The notes: generated by a model not told the origin, from the sequence alone. Shown: positions 1-7,771, numbered from the stretch's first letter. The stretch is DNA of 8,010 nt from an uncultured Bacteroidales bacterium (GCA_903912795.1 CAIWIS010000211.1:1-8010); one strand, 5' to 3'. Numbers and translations: made by a program.

Positions 1-2
1 AA

Positions 3-2873
3 ATGAAAAAGGTCTACAGATTATTTCAGATCGTTATCCTATTATTTATAGGATTTGGAAGTGCTTTTGCCGATGGAATGCAATCGTTTAAGATTGACAA
101 CCAAACAGGCGTATTTGTTGTGAAATTTACAGCTTCACCTTCAACAGCAATGATGAATGGAGCAGTTGGGTTAAGTGGTGTTGCTGTTACAGGTTTTCCT
201 GATTACAACTGTGCCATTCGTTTTGGTAGTACTGGAATTATTGAAGTACGTAATGGTGCAGCTTATGCGGCTCTGGCAACCTATCAATATTCAGCCGGAC
301 ACCGTTATTTCTTTTCTATGACTGTAGATGTTCCAAATCGGAAGTATTCAGTTGTAGTACATGAGCAAGAAGGTGGACCTCAGGTAACGCTTGCTACCGA
401 CTATGCTTTTAGAATTGACAACTTCACCGGATCGTTAAATTATTTCAACGAGTCTGTTGTTGATGGAACAAATCAACAATATGTTGGTTTATCCGATTTT
501 AGCATAGGAACAAGTACATTGTTTACTGAAGCTAACTATAACATTCCAACTCCAACTTTGACAGGAGATTTTGGTGTTAAATTTTCGGCATCTCCTTCGC
601 ATCTTCCAATAAATGCAGTTGCTGGAATGTCTGATATTGTTGCTTCCCAATATGGTGATTTAGGTCCAATTATTCAGTTTGCTGCCGATAGTACAATTAA
701 AGTTAGGAATAGTGGTGCTTATGCTGCCGATTTTAAAGTAAAATATGTAGCTGGTGGTAAATATATGTTCTATATAACTGGAAATACAACAACTCATACA
801 TATAGTGTAAGAGTAGCTACTCCAGACAAACAAATAGTTAAACTTGCAACTAATTATGGTTTTAGAAAACTAGCTAATAGTCTTCAATATGTAACTACCA
901 TGTTGAATTTTGATCCTGTATATTCAGGTAAACCTGGTAGTTATTTAGCTATTGATGGTTTAATTGCCGGAACACTTGGTTATGATGGAGATGTTCATCC
1001 TTCAGTAAGTAAAAGCATTGGAACTAATACAACAGAGATTACAAAAACATTTGTTGTAACTCCATCATCGAATAAGGTTAATGCTGCTGTTGGTCTTAAT
1101 AAAAAAGCAGGAATTGCTTGGTCTGATTTTAATACAATTGTAAACTTTATTGCAGATGATTCTATTCAAGTTCGTGATGGAGCAGCCTATAAAAAAATCC
1201 CAGGGATTTCTTATCAGGGTGGTGATTCATATATTGTAGGTATTACAGCTAATCCTGCAACAACAAAATATAAAGTTACTATTGATAAAGGATTGTATAG
1301 TGCACCTGTTGAAGTAGCTACTGACTTTGGTTTCCGTTTAAATAGCCCTGGTGACGAACTTGACTATTTGACAAGTAAAGATACTTGGTTAGCAGGAACT
1401 GAAGGAACGTATTTGACTGTAAATGATGTTGCTATAAAAATGCCACCTTTAATGAAAGCGGGCGCTAATGCAGCACCAACAATCGCTCCTGTTGCAAATC
1501 AATCATGTTTCTCTGATTCAAAACCAATAGAAATTGCCCTTAGTGGAATAACCTATGGTGGTGATCCTACTGTTCAAACATTAGCAGTAACAGCTGTTAG
1601 TAGTAATCCAAGCATTGCCACAGCTGCTTTAGATTATGTAGCTGGCTCAAGTACAGGTAAACTTACAATTACTCCGAAAGCAGCCGGACAAACAACAATC
1701 ACTATCAAAGTGAAAGATAACGGAGGCATAGAACTCGGTGGTATTGATACAGCCTTAGTTTTAGTTAAAGTAGATGTAGCTGCAGCTCAACAAATTCAAA
1801 ATTACACCATAACAACTGCCGATGGTAAATGGGGAGCTGATAATCAAATTATGAGTGGTAATGATGGCGTAGGTTTTTATGAAGCATGGAGACAAATAAA
1901 CAGAGGTGTTTCTCCGGGAACTGGAAACGATGGTATTTGTGTTACGAATGTAATGTCAAATTTCACATATTCTTTCTATCTTCGCTTTGACCTAAATAAT
2001 TTACCAGACTTAGGTTCATGTACCGATGCTAAACTTAAAGTATTTAGCCATACAGCAACACTCGGATATACTGGCGTTAATATTCCTCACGCAGTTGATA
2101 GTTTAGTGCTTTATGCATTGAAAGATGGATATGCTGCAGGTCCTGATTTTGAAGGTTATGTTCCTGAACTTGATGAGTTTTACGAAGAGGGTAGCCAATT
2201 TGGTGGTTGGACTTCTGTTTTGAATGCAACTAACAAATATGTAGCAGGTTACGAAAAATATATTTGTGCTGATAACGCGCCAGGATACAATGAAGGAAAT
2301 TCTGAAGATGACATTAAAGCCACAGATTGGAGTTACTTTAACACAACAGATGCTTTGACAAAAATTGGTACAAAATATACAGTAGCATTGGGCGATACAA
2401 CTTTACTTGTAAATGTTGCCGATTTGAAGAAAGTTATAAATGAAGATACAAATAATGCTATTGTTTTTGTTTTAGCAAAAATCCCTACAAGATCTACATC
2501 GCCAACTAATGCACAAAATCTATTCAAAGGTACCGCATTCTCAGTATATACAGGAGAAAATAAAGGTATGGAGCCACGTTTAGAACTAACATGGGATAAA
2601 GGACCAAGTGCAGTTGAGAAAATTAACAATAGAAATGGTGAAGTTAGTGTTTATCCTAACCCTGCTACGAATATGTTAAAAGTGAATTACCCATCTAATT
2701 CTAGTAAAATTGAAATCTATTCTGTAACAGGTGTTAAATTAGCAGAGTACAATTCACTTAACACAAACAGTTCAATGATTAATATTAGTGAATTGAATAG
2801 TGGATTATTCTTCTTGAAAGTATTAAATGATAAGAATCATGATATTGAGACTGTAAAATTCTTTAAAAAATAA
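3..2873 (+). CDS. Secreted multidomain carbohydrate-binding-type protein with T9SS sorting domain
   Basis: Residues 1-23 form a signal peptide (MKK, a hydrophobic core, likely cleavage after AFA-23), which supports the ATG at position 3, although only two upstream bases are visible. Three homologous beta-rich modules follow (about residues 37-168, 188-322 and 345-478), then an Ig/cadherin-like domain (489-594), a DNRLRE/CBM96-like domain (597-866) and a type A T9SS sorting domain (881-956). The T9SS would carry the protein across the outer membrane for surface attachment or release. No catalytic signature of a hydrolase or lyase is apparent, so I infer a polysaccharide-binding or adhesive role. 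This rests on domain type and on the SusCD neighbours and is not proven. Five cysteines (C70, C502, C646, C673, C755) lie in the mature part. A hairpin terminator follows the stop codon, so the gene probably ends a transcription unit separate from susCD. An unrecognised enzyme domain remains possible. Confidence 0.9.
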   Translation: MKKVYRLFQIVILLFIGFGSAFADGMQSFKIDNQTGVFVVKFTASPSTAMMNGAVGLSGVAVTGFPDYNCAIRFGSTGIIEVRNGAAYAALATYQYSAGHRYFFSMTVDVPNRKYSVVVHEQEGGPQVTLATDYAFRIDNFTGSLNYFNESVVDGTNQQYVGLSDFSIGTSTLFTEANYNIPTPTLTGDFGVKFSASPSHLPINAVAGMSDIVASQYGDLGPIIQFAADSTIKVRNSGAYAADFKVKYVAGGKYMFYITGNTTTHTYSVRVATPDKQIVKLATNYGFRKLANSLQYVTTMLNFDPVYSGKPGSYLAIDGLIAGTLGYDGDVHPSVSKSIGTNTTEITKTFVVTPSSNKVNAAVGLNKKAGIAWSDFNTIVNFIADDSIQVRDGAAYKKIPGISYQGGDSYIVGITANPATTKYKVTIDKGLYSAPVEVATDFGFRLNSPGDELDYLTSKDTWLAGTEGTYLTVNDVAIKMPPLMKAGANAAPTIAPVANQSCFSDSKPIEIALSGITYGGDPTVQTLAVTAVSSNPSIATAALDYVAGSSTGKLTITPKAAGQTTITIKVKDNGGIELGGIDTALVLVKVDVAAAQQIQNYTITTADGKWGADNQIMSGNDGVGFYEAWRQINRGVSPGTGNDGICVTNVMSNFTYSFYLRFDLNNLPDLGSCTDAKLKVFSHTATLGYTGVNIPHAVDSLVLYALKDGYAAGPDFEGYVPELDEFYEEGSQFGGWTSVLNATNKYVAGYEKYICADNAPGYNEGNSEDDIKATDWSYFNTTDALTKIGTKYTVALGDTTLLVNVADLKKVINEDTNNAIVFVLAKIPTRSTSPTNAQNLFKGTAFSVYTGENKGMEPRLELTWDKGPSAVEKINNRNGEVSVYPNPATNMLKVNYPSNSSKIEIYSVTGVKLAEYNSLNTNSSMINISELNSGLFFLKVLNDKNHDIETVKFFKK
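111..1436 (+). repeat. Three divergent tandem protein modules in the secreted protein
   Basis: Three units start near bases 111, 564 and 1035, about 150-157 codons apart. They align through the same landmarks: F-[TSV]-[AV]-[ST]-P-S near the start, then A-V/A-G-[LM], then [IV]-x-F followed by I-x-V-R-[ND]-x-x-A-Y (EVRNGAAY, KVRNSGAY, QVRDGAAY), then a Y-S/K-V strand, and finally A-T-[DN]-[YF]-[AG]-F-R. The third unit is the most divergent at its start. The similarity is at protein level and the DNA copies are not near-identical, so the duplication is old. From memory, similar modules occur in Bacteroidota and actinobacterial secreted polysaccharide-degrading proteins and resemble LamG/concanavalin-like beta-sandwiches. 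That fold assignment is inference. Confidence 0.8.
1467..1784 (+). other. Ig/cadherin-like domain of the secreted protein
   Basis: Residues 489-594 start with N-x-A-P-T-I-A-P-V-A-N-Q. They continue with an L-S-G-I-T-Y-G-G-D segment, an S-S-N-P-S-I-A core, L-T-I-T-P-K-A-A-G and I-T-I-K-V-K-D-N-G-G, and end in a beta strand of alternating valines. This is the usual pattern of bacterial Ig-like/cadherin-like spacer domains, which commonly link binding or catalytic modules in secreted proteins. It probably acts as a rigid spacer between the N-terminal repeats and the DNRLRE-like domain. Confidence 0.65.
1791..2600 (+). other. DNRLRE/CBM96-like domain, enlarged
   Basis: Residues 597-866 show the hallmarks of the DNRLRE (CBM96-type) beta-sandwich. 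These are a starting strand with D-G-x-W-G-A-D, then S-F-Y-L-R-F-D-L-N-N-L-P with A-K-L-K-V-F (about 657-681), then L-V-N-V-A-D-L-K-K-V-I-N and I-V-F-V-L-A-K, and a closing E-P-R-L-E-L-T-W (857-864). Known members are reported to bind polysaccharides such as alginate or to occur in cell-surface proteins. Here the region is about 270 residues, whereas I recall about 160-180 as typical. The extra length lies mainly between about residues 710 and 790 and is rich in acidic and aromatic residues. Confidence 0.6.
2643..2870 (+). other. Type A T9SS C-terminal sorting domain
   Basis: Residues 881-956 contain the Y-P-N-P-A motif (884-888), then L-K-V-N-Y, an I-E-I-Y-S-V-T-G strand-turn, I-N-I-S-E-L-N-S-G-L-F-F-L-K-V and a basic C-terminus (V-K-F-F-K-K). 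This is the standard order of the Por/type IX secretion sorting domain, which directs cargo through the outer-membrane translocon and is then normally cleaved. Its intact end shows that the C-terminus of the gene is complete. Confidence 0.95.
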
Positions 2874-2880
2874 AACAAAA

Positions 2881-2920
2881 AAATACTTGGTACCATTCGT
2901 TTGAGTGGTATCAGGTATTT
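2881..2920 (+). terminator. Hairpin terminator after the secreted-protein gene
   Basis: Arms 2881-2897 and 2904-2920 pair along all 17 positions (10 A-U, 4 G-C, 3 G-U) around a 6-nt loop, CGTTTG. It begins 7 bases after the stop codon. The run after the stem on the + strand is only loosely T-rich (TTTATAAATT). The flank before the stem is strongly A-rich, including seven consecutive A, so read from the - strand the same hairpin has a classic U-tract. It may therefore work in both directions. An alternative is a 3'-end stabilising structure. Confidence 0.7.
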
Positions 2921-2938
2921 ATAAATTGTAAGTTTTCG

Positions 2939-2946
2939 TATATTTG
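2939..2946 (+). promoter_or_regulatory. Candidate -7 element of the susCD promoter
   Basis: TATATTTG matches the Bacteroidota -7 consensus TAnnTTTG exactly, 81 bases upstream of the susC ATG and just after the hairpin. A convincing -33 TTTG/TTG is not present at the usual spacing. The nearest TTG (2926-2928) is only 10 bases upstream. Transcription would start near 2951-2956 and leave an AT-rich leader of about 70 nt. A weak -33 element would fit a promoter that needs an activator, but that is inference. Confidence 0.5.
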
Positions 2947-2961
2947 AAAATTCTTCAAATA
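2941..2961. promoter_or_regulatory. Inverted repeat overlapping the -7 element
   Basis: TATTTGAA (2941-2948) and TTCAAATA (2954-2961) are perfect 8-bp inverted copies separated by AATTC. The left arm covers most of the candidate -7 element and the right arm lies at or just past the expected transcription start. It could be an operator where a regulator blocks or bends the promoter, or the start of a small 5' hairpin. Chance is a real possibility in DNA this AT-rich. Confidence 0.35.
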
Positions 2962-3026
2962 AAAAGATATCATTTAAAATAATAAGGATTGATTTAATTT
3001 CAATCATCGAAAATAATTTAGAAATT

Positions 3027-6000
3027 ATGACATTCAGCCTCTTAAAATCTTCCAGATACACAAGTATAAGGAAAGCTTTTCTTTTGTGTTTGATACTTCA
3101 TATAATTGGTGTAAATCAATTGTTTGCGGTTGGAAAAGTTGCAATTACAGGTATAGTGTATGACGAAATGACAAAAGAACCTTTAATTGGAGCAACAGTA
3201 ACAGTAAAAGATTCAAAGTCAGGAGCAGCTACAGACTTTAATGGGAAATTCTCACTCGATGTTCCGAGTGAAAATTCGATAATAACTATATCATATATTG
3301 GTTATAGATCTCAAGAAATTTCAATTAATGGAAAAACCAATATTGTGGTATATTTGGAAGAAAACACCAAAAAAATTGATGAAATTGTGGTAGTTGGATA
3401 TGGTACGCAAAAAAAGAGTGATTTAACTGGCTCGGTTGCTTCGGTTGGAGCTGGAGAGATTCAAAAACTTTCAGTTTCAAATGTGGCAGAGAGTCTCAAA
3501 GGAAAAATCTCCGGTGTATCAATTTCAACTGTTGATGCTTCTCCAGGAGGAAGTTCAAGTATAAAAATCAGAGGATTCAACACTATTTCCGGAACCAATG
3601 AGCCATTAATAGTGGTTGATGGTTATACTAATGCCGGCGATTTAAACTCAATAAATCCCAGAGATATTAAATCAATTGAGGTATTAAAAGACGCCTCTTC
3701 AACAGCAATTTATGGCGCCAGAGGTGCAAATGGAGTAATTCTAATCACAACAAATAGTGGAGCTACAATTGAAAAAACAAAAATTGACTTCTCTATTGCT
3801 TCAACAACAAAAAACTTGTCGAAGAAACTTGACATGATGAATGCTCAGCAATTTTTGACCATGCAAAACGAAGCTGTTGGAGGTGGCCCAATTGCAAATT
3901 TAGATAGCTATCAAACAACTGATTGGCAAGATTTAATTCAACAAACCGGAATGTTAAATAATTATCAACTTAGTATATCCGGTGGAGGAAAAAAAACAAG
4001 TTATTTAGTTTCAGGAAACTACCTTACTGATAAAGGTGTAATAAAAAAATCAGATTTTAATCGGTTTAGTGTTCGTATGAAAACCGACACCAAATTAACT
4101 GATTGGTTGTCATTTAGCAATTCAATCTATTTTATGAGGTCGACTACCAATGGTACACCTCGTAATACTATGGGCTATGGATCAGATCCTTCAATAACAG
4201 ATGCTGCATTAACATTCTATCCTCACTTATCAATTAAAGATGGTAATGGCGATTATACCAATATGTCATTTAAAACAAATCCACTTGCAGTGATTGAAGG
4301 CCGTACAGATTTATCCGTTAGAAATAATATTTATGATTATGCCGAATTAAACCTGACTCCAATAAAAGGTTTATTGATTAAAATGACATTGGGTGGAACT
4401 TTTGACTACAATACACAAAGTCAATACTGGTCAAGTATAGTAAAAAACGTAGCCGGTTCACTGGGAGGTATTGCCAATAAAAATAATTTTGCCAACAAAA
4501 GTTGGAGTAATGAAAATACTGTAACTTACCAAGGTGCAATTAAAAAGCATAATTTTACAATTACAGGTGGTTTTACTCAAGAGTATTTTGGTAGCGAGAG
4601 GAATGGTATTAAAGCAACTGGTTTTTTAAATGATGCTTTATCATACAACAACCTAGGAGGAGCTAAGAATGTAACGGTAAATTCAAGCACCTATGAAACT
4701 ACTCTTATGTCAGGATTGGGACGTATTTTCTATAACTATAACAGTAAATATTACATTACAGCTTCTGGACGTTTAGATGGTTGTTCCAGATTTGCTGAAA
4801 ACAATAAATGGGGATTTTTCCCGGCGGTTGCTCTGGCTTGGCGACTATCAGAAGAAAATTTTCTTAAAGAACAAGACAAAATTTCAAATTTGAAACTTCG
4901 AGTAAGTTTGGGTCAAACAGGAAATTATTCGGCACTTGGTCCTTATCAATCATTAACCAGCTGGACTCCTTCAACTTTATATTCAGGCATATTCAATAAT
5001 ATAGCGCAGAATATTTTAGCACCTTCAAATCTGGGAAATCCTGAATTAGGCTGGGAGACATCAAATCAATTTGATGTTGGAGTTGATTTGGGACTATTCA
5101 ACGACAGGATTAATATTGTGGCTGATTATTATCATAAAATTACAACCGACTTATTGTTAAGTGTTCAGTTGCCAGCTGTTTCATTATTGCCTACACGTTT
5201 TGAAAATGTAGGTGAAGTGCAAAACGATGGATTGGAGTTATCAATAAATTCAAAAAACATCGAGTCGAAAAACTTCACTTGGTCATCAACCATTACTTAT
5301 TCATTAAACAGAAATAAAGTAGTAAACCTTAATGGACAAAACTACATTCTTGGTGGTCCTTTTGCTGGTGTTCTTCAGGATGAACCCGGTGTAATCATGG
5401 TAGGAAAACCTTTAGGTTCGTTTTGGGGATATGTGTATGAAGGCGTATTTGCCGACAATAAAGTATATCAGAACGACAAAGTAAATTATGCTTATTTGCC
5501 TGATGCTTCAAAACCTGAAGGTTATATTAAACTGAAAGATTTAAATCAGGATGGAAAAATTGATAATAAAGATAGAACTGTAATTGGAAGTGCGCAACCT
5601 GATTTTGCATTTGGTTTTGTGAATAATTTTTCGTACAAAAGTTTTGATTTAAGTGTGTTTATTGAAGGTGTTGTGGGCGGTGATGTTTATAATCTTCAAC
5701 GTTATGTAATTGATAATGGAAATGGTGAAACTAATGTTTCAACCAGACTATTAGACAGATGGTCGCCAACAAATCGTAATTCTGAATATGTAGGAGCCGG
5801 AAAGTTTATCCCTAAAGGTAATAGCCAATTTATTGAGGATGGTACTTACATCAAATTCAGAGATATTCAATTGGGATATACTATGCCTGAGAAATTATTA
5901 AAGAAGATATTTATTAAAGATTTACGAGCTTATTTAAGCATGCAAAACTTTTTCACCATAACTAAGTATACTGGATATGATCCTGAGGTAAATATGCAAG

Positions 6001-6086
6001 GAGGTTCTTCAAGTTATCAAAATATGGATTTAGGAGCTTACCCAACAGCAAAATCAATAACAGTAGGACTTAATTTTGGATTTTAA
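3027..6086 (+). CDS. susC: SusC/RagA-family TonB-dependent outer-membrane transporter
   Basis: This outer-membrane beta-barrel is expected to import glycan fragments, or another large nutrient, into the periplasm using TonB-ExbBD energy with SusD as its surface lid. The signal peptide spans about residues 1-34, with cleavage near LFA-34 and a basic n-region of about 16 residues. A carboxypeptidase-regulatory-like domain follows (39-112, including T-D-F-N-G-K-F-S-L), then a TonB-box-like E-I-V-V-V-G-Y-G-T (119-127) and the plug (130-243). The plug carries L-I-V-V-D-G-Y (194-200) and the family signature K-D-A-S-S-T-A-I-Y-G-A-R-G-A-N-G-V (221-237). The barrel fills the rest and ends in an aromatic F-G-F. 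The 1019-residue length is normal. An EF-hand-like loop lies at D838-D849. There is no STN domain, so direct FecR/sigma signalling is not expected. The ATG at 3027 is the only start that keeps the signal peptide. The stop is 12 nt before susD, which indicates co-transcription. Specificity cannot be read from the sequence. Confidence 0.96.
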   Translation: MTFSLLKSSRYTSIRKAFLLCLILHIIGVNQLFAVGKVAITGIVYDEMTKEPLIGATVTVKDSKSGAATDFNGKFSLDVPSENSIITISYIGYRSQEISINGKTNIVVYLEENTKKIDEIVVVGYGTQKKSDLTGSVASVGAGEIQKLSVSNVAESLKGKISGVSISTVDASPGGSSSIKIRGFNTISGTNEPLIVVDGYTNAGDLNSINPRDIKSIEVLKDASSTAIYGARGANGVILITTNSGATIEKTKIDFSIASTTKNLSKKLDMMNAQQFLTMQNEAVGGGPIANLDSYQTTDWQDLIQQTGMLNNYQLSISGGGKKTSYLVSGNYLTDKGVIKKSDFNRFSVRMKTDTKLTDWLSFSNSIYFMRSTTNGTPRNTMGYGSDPSITDAALTFYPHLSIKDGNGDYTNMSFKTNPLAVIEGRTDLSVRNNIYDYAELNLTPIKGLLIKMTLGGTFDYNTQSQYWSSIVKNVAGSLGGIANKNNFANKSWSNENTVTYQGAIKKHNFTITGGFTQEYFGSERNGIKATGFLNDALSYNNLGGAKNVTVNSSTYETTLMSGLGRIFYNYNSKYYITASGRLDGCSRFAENNKWGFFPAVALAWRLSEENFLKEQDKISNLKLRVSLGQTGNYSALGPYQSLTSWTPSTLYSGIFNNIAQNILAPSNLGNPELGWETSNQFDVGVDLGLFNDRINIVADYYHKITTDLLLSVQLPAVSLLPTRFENVGEVQNDGLELSINSKNIESKNFTWSSTITYSLNRNKVVNLNGQNYILGGPFAGVLQDEPGVIMVGKPLGSFWGYVYEGVFADNKVYQNDKVNYAYLPDASKPEGYIKLKDLNQDGKIDNKDRTVIGSAQPDFAFGFVNNFSYKSFDLSVFIEGVVGGDVYNLQRYVIDNGNGETNVSTRLLDRWSPTNRNSEYVGAGKFIPKGNSQFIEDGTYIKFRDIQLGYTMPEKLLKKIFIKDLRAYLSMQNFFTITKYTGYDPEVNMQGGSSSYQNMDLGAYPTAKSITVGLNFGF

Positions 6087-6098
6087 TAAAATAATGAT

Positions 6099-7745
6099 AT
6101 GAAAAACAAACTTAAATATTATATTGCTTTATCAGCATTTACAACTCTCTCTTTTGTATCGTGTGTTGATATTGATTTAAAGCCAATTGATAGTTATGGC
6201 GTAAATGTGATGAGTGATCCTAAAAGCACCAATTATATTATTAATTTGGCTTATGGTCGCCTGATGGGACGGGGTGCTTACGAATACTATGGCAGGTCTT
6301 TTATTTATTTAAACGATTTAGTTGCTGATGATGCGGATTATATTGCAGGAGAATCAACAGTAGCAGCGCGTTATGAACTTGATAATTTTTCATACAATGC
6401 ATCTAACGAAAATTTGACGCAAGTTTGGCCAAGTATTTACGATGTTGTTACTACTTGTAACAGTCTACTTGACTTTACTGATCCTGCAGTAAACCCTACG
6501 GCAGCAGGTCAGGCACTTTTTCTACGTTCGCATAGTTACTTCAATCTTGTTCGTCTTTTTGGAGGTGTGCCATTAATGCTAAAAGTTCCAATGACAAATG
6601 CAGAACTAACAATTGCACAAACAATGAAAAGAAATACAATTAATGAAGTTTACGATCAAATTGTGATGGACCTTGAAAATGTAGTGTCAAAAGATATGTT
6701 ACCAACTGCATGGAGTGGAAGCGAAAAAGGACGTGCTACAAGATGGGCTGCAAAAACATTATTAGCTCATGTTTACTTAACAATGGCTGGCCCGGGTACA
6801 AAATATGAAGGCAAAAAGGAAAACTTATGGTTAAACCGTGCTTTGGAATTACTTAAGGATGTAAAACTAAATTCAGGATTATCTTTAGAGGCAAATTACA
6901 ATGATTTGTGGTTAGTAGCTAAAGAATACACAAATACAGAAACAGTTTTTGCAATTGGTTGTAACGGAAAGGATCTTTCTTTTGGAGGAATACCAGGCCG
7001 TTATACAACTAGTTATAACCCAATTGATCGTGTTGGTTGGGAATTTGGTTGGGGAAATAACGTTCCTTCTTTGAAAAACTTTAACAGTTTTGATCAAAAT
7101 GACACTCGTAAAAAATCCTTCAATACCTATTTTATTCTTTCAGCTGATAGACTAAATGCACTAACAACTTCGGACATTCGTACAGATGCAAGTGGTAAAA
7201 AATATTTGGCAAGAGTATCAAGTATAACAAGTATTATTAAATCTTTTTATCCTGGAGATACAGTGAGATATGAATATTGGCAAACAAATACAGGTAATCG
7301 AATTATTGCCCGTCCACATTTAGGTAAATTTTCTGAACGTGCCGGAAACTACGATCCGTTTCCAAATGTGGATGATCACAATTACCAAATTTATCGATTT
7401 GCCGATGTTTTGTTAATGCTTGCCGAGGTAGAAAATGAATTGAATGGTCCTACAACGATAGCTTATGATGCAATTAATGAAGTTAGAAAAAGAGCTTACA
7501 ATTCACAAGGTAGCTACCAATTATCTGGTTTGAATAAAGACAGTTTCAAAGCTGCAGTTGTAGCTGAACGTAAGAAAGAGTTTTTTCAAGAGGCTAAACG
7601 TTGGTTCGATTTGTTGCGTTGGGATACTTATATGGAAGTAATGACTGCCGATGGCAAGAATGTACGTGAATATAACAGGTATTTCCCTATTCCACAAACC
7701 GAAAGGGATAAAAACACGAATCTATCTCAAAATCCTGGTTATTAA
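6099..7745 (+). CDS. susD: SusD/RagB-family surface nutrient-binding lipoprotein
   Basis: This surface-exposed lipoprotein caps the SusC barrel, binds the incoming oligosaccharide and opens as a hinged lid. Residues 1-21 form a lipoprotein signal peptide with lipobox S-F-V-S-C and lipidated Cys22. Acidic residues follow at D24 and D26, as is common for exported Bacteroidota lipoproteins. The N-terminal SusD-like domain covers about 23-210 and includes helical TPR-type segments such as A-L-F-L-R-S-H-S-Y-F-N-L-V-R-L-F-G-G-V-P. The C-terminal RagB/SusD domain covers about 290-548. It contains the conserved Y-R-F-A-D-V-L-L-M-L-A-E, the 490-508 block (E-R-K-K-E-F-F-Q-E-A-K-R-W-F-D-L-L-R-W) and the closing Y-F-P-I-P-Q...Q-N-P-G-Y. 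At 548 residues it is complete and of normal size. An out-of-frame ATG at 6094 is ignored because 6099 gives the signal peptide. Ligand-binding residues vary between members, so the substrate is unknown. Confidence 0.96.
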   Translation: MKNKLKYYIALSAFTTLSFVSCVDIDLKPIDSYGVNVMSDPKSTNYIINLAYGRLMGRGAYEYYGRSFIYLNDLVADDADYIAGESTVAARYELDNFSYNASNENLTQVWPSIYDVVTTCNSLLDFTDPAVNPTAAGQALFLRSHSYFNLVRLFGGVPLMLKVPMTNAELTIAQTMKRNTINEVYDQIVMDLENVVSKDMLPTAWSGSEKGRATRWAAKTLLAHVYLTMAGPGTKYEGKKENLWLNRALELLKDVKLNSGLSLEANYNDLWLVAKEYTNTETVFAIGCNGKDLSFGGIPGRYTTSYNPIDRVGWEFGWGNNVPSLKNFNSFDQNDTRKKSFNTYFILSADRLNALTTSDIRTDASGKKYLARVSSITSIIKSFYPGDTVRYEYWQTNTGNRIIARPHLGKFSERAGNYDPFPNVDDHNYQIYRFADVLLMLAEVENELNGPTTIAYDAINEVRKRAYNSQGSYQLSGLNKDSFKAAVVAERKKEFFQEAKRWFDLLRWDTYMEVMTADGKNVREYNRYFPIPQTERDKNTNLSQNPGY

Positions 7746-7771
7746 TTTATTGATCTCAAAATAATTATTAT

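Noticed and set aside
2333..2629. 98-codon open frame on the - strand
   Set aside because: It lies wholly inside the coding region of the secreted protein, opposite the DNRLRE/T9SS part. It has no recognisable domain and its composition looks like an antisense shadow.
3..2873. First gene as a polysaccharide lyase or glycoside hydrolase
   Set aside because: The modules resemble ones seen beside lyases, but I could not see a catalytic motif or parallel-beta-helix repeats anywhere in the protein.
2987..3005. Small inverted repeat GATTGA / TCAATC in the susC leader
   Set aside because: A 6-bp stem with a 7-nt AT loop is too weak to call a riboswitch or attenuator. It is likely chance in AT-rich DNA.
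2837..3061. 74-codon open frame on the - strand spanning the intergenic region
   Set aside because: It overlaps the 3' end of the first gene, the hairpin and the start of susC. Its Ile/Phe/Lys-rich translation is what AT-rich noncoding DNA gives, and no family is recognisable.
6087..6098. Possible separate promoter between susC and susD
   Set aside because: Twelve bases are too few for a promoter and no TAnnTTTG element is present there. Co-transcription is the simpler reading.
6912..7097. 61-codon open frame on the - strand inside susD
   Set aside because: It is fully contained in a well-supported gene, with no domain and no separate start context.
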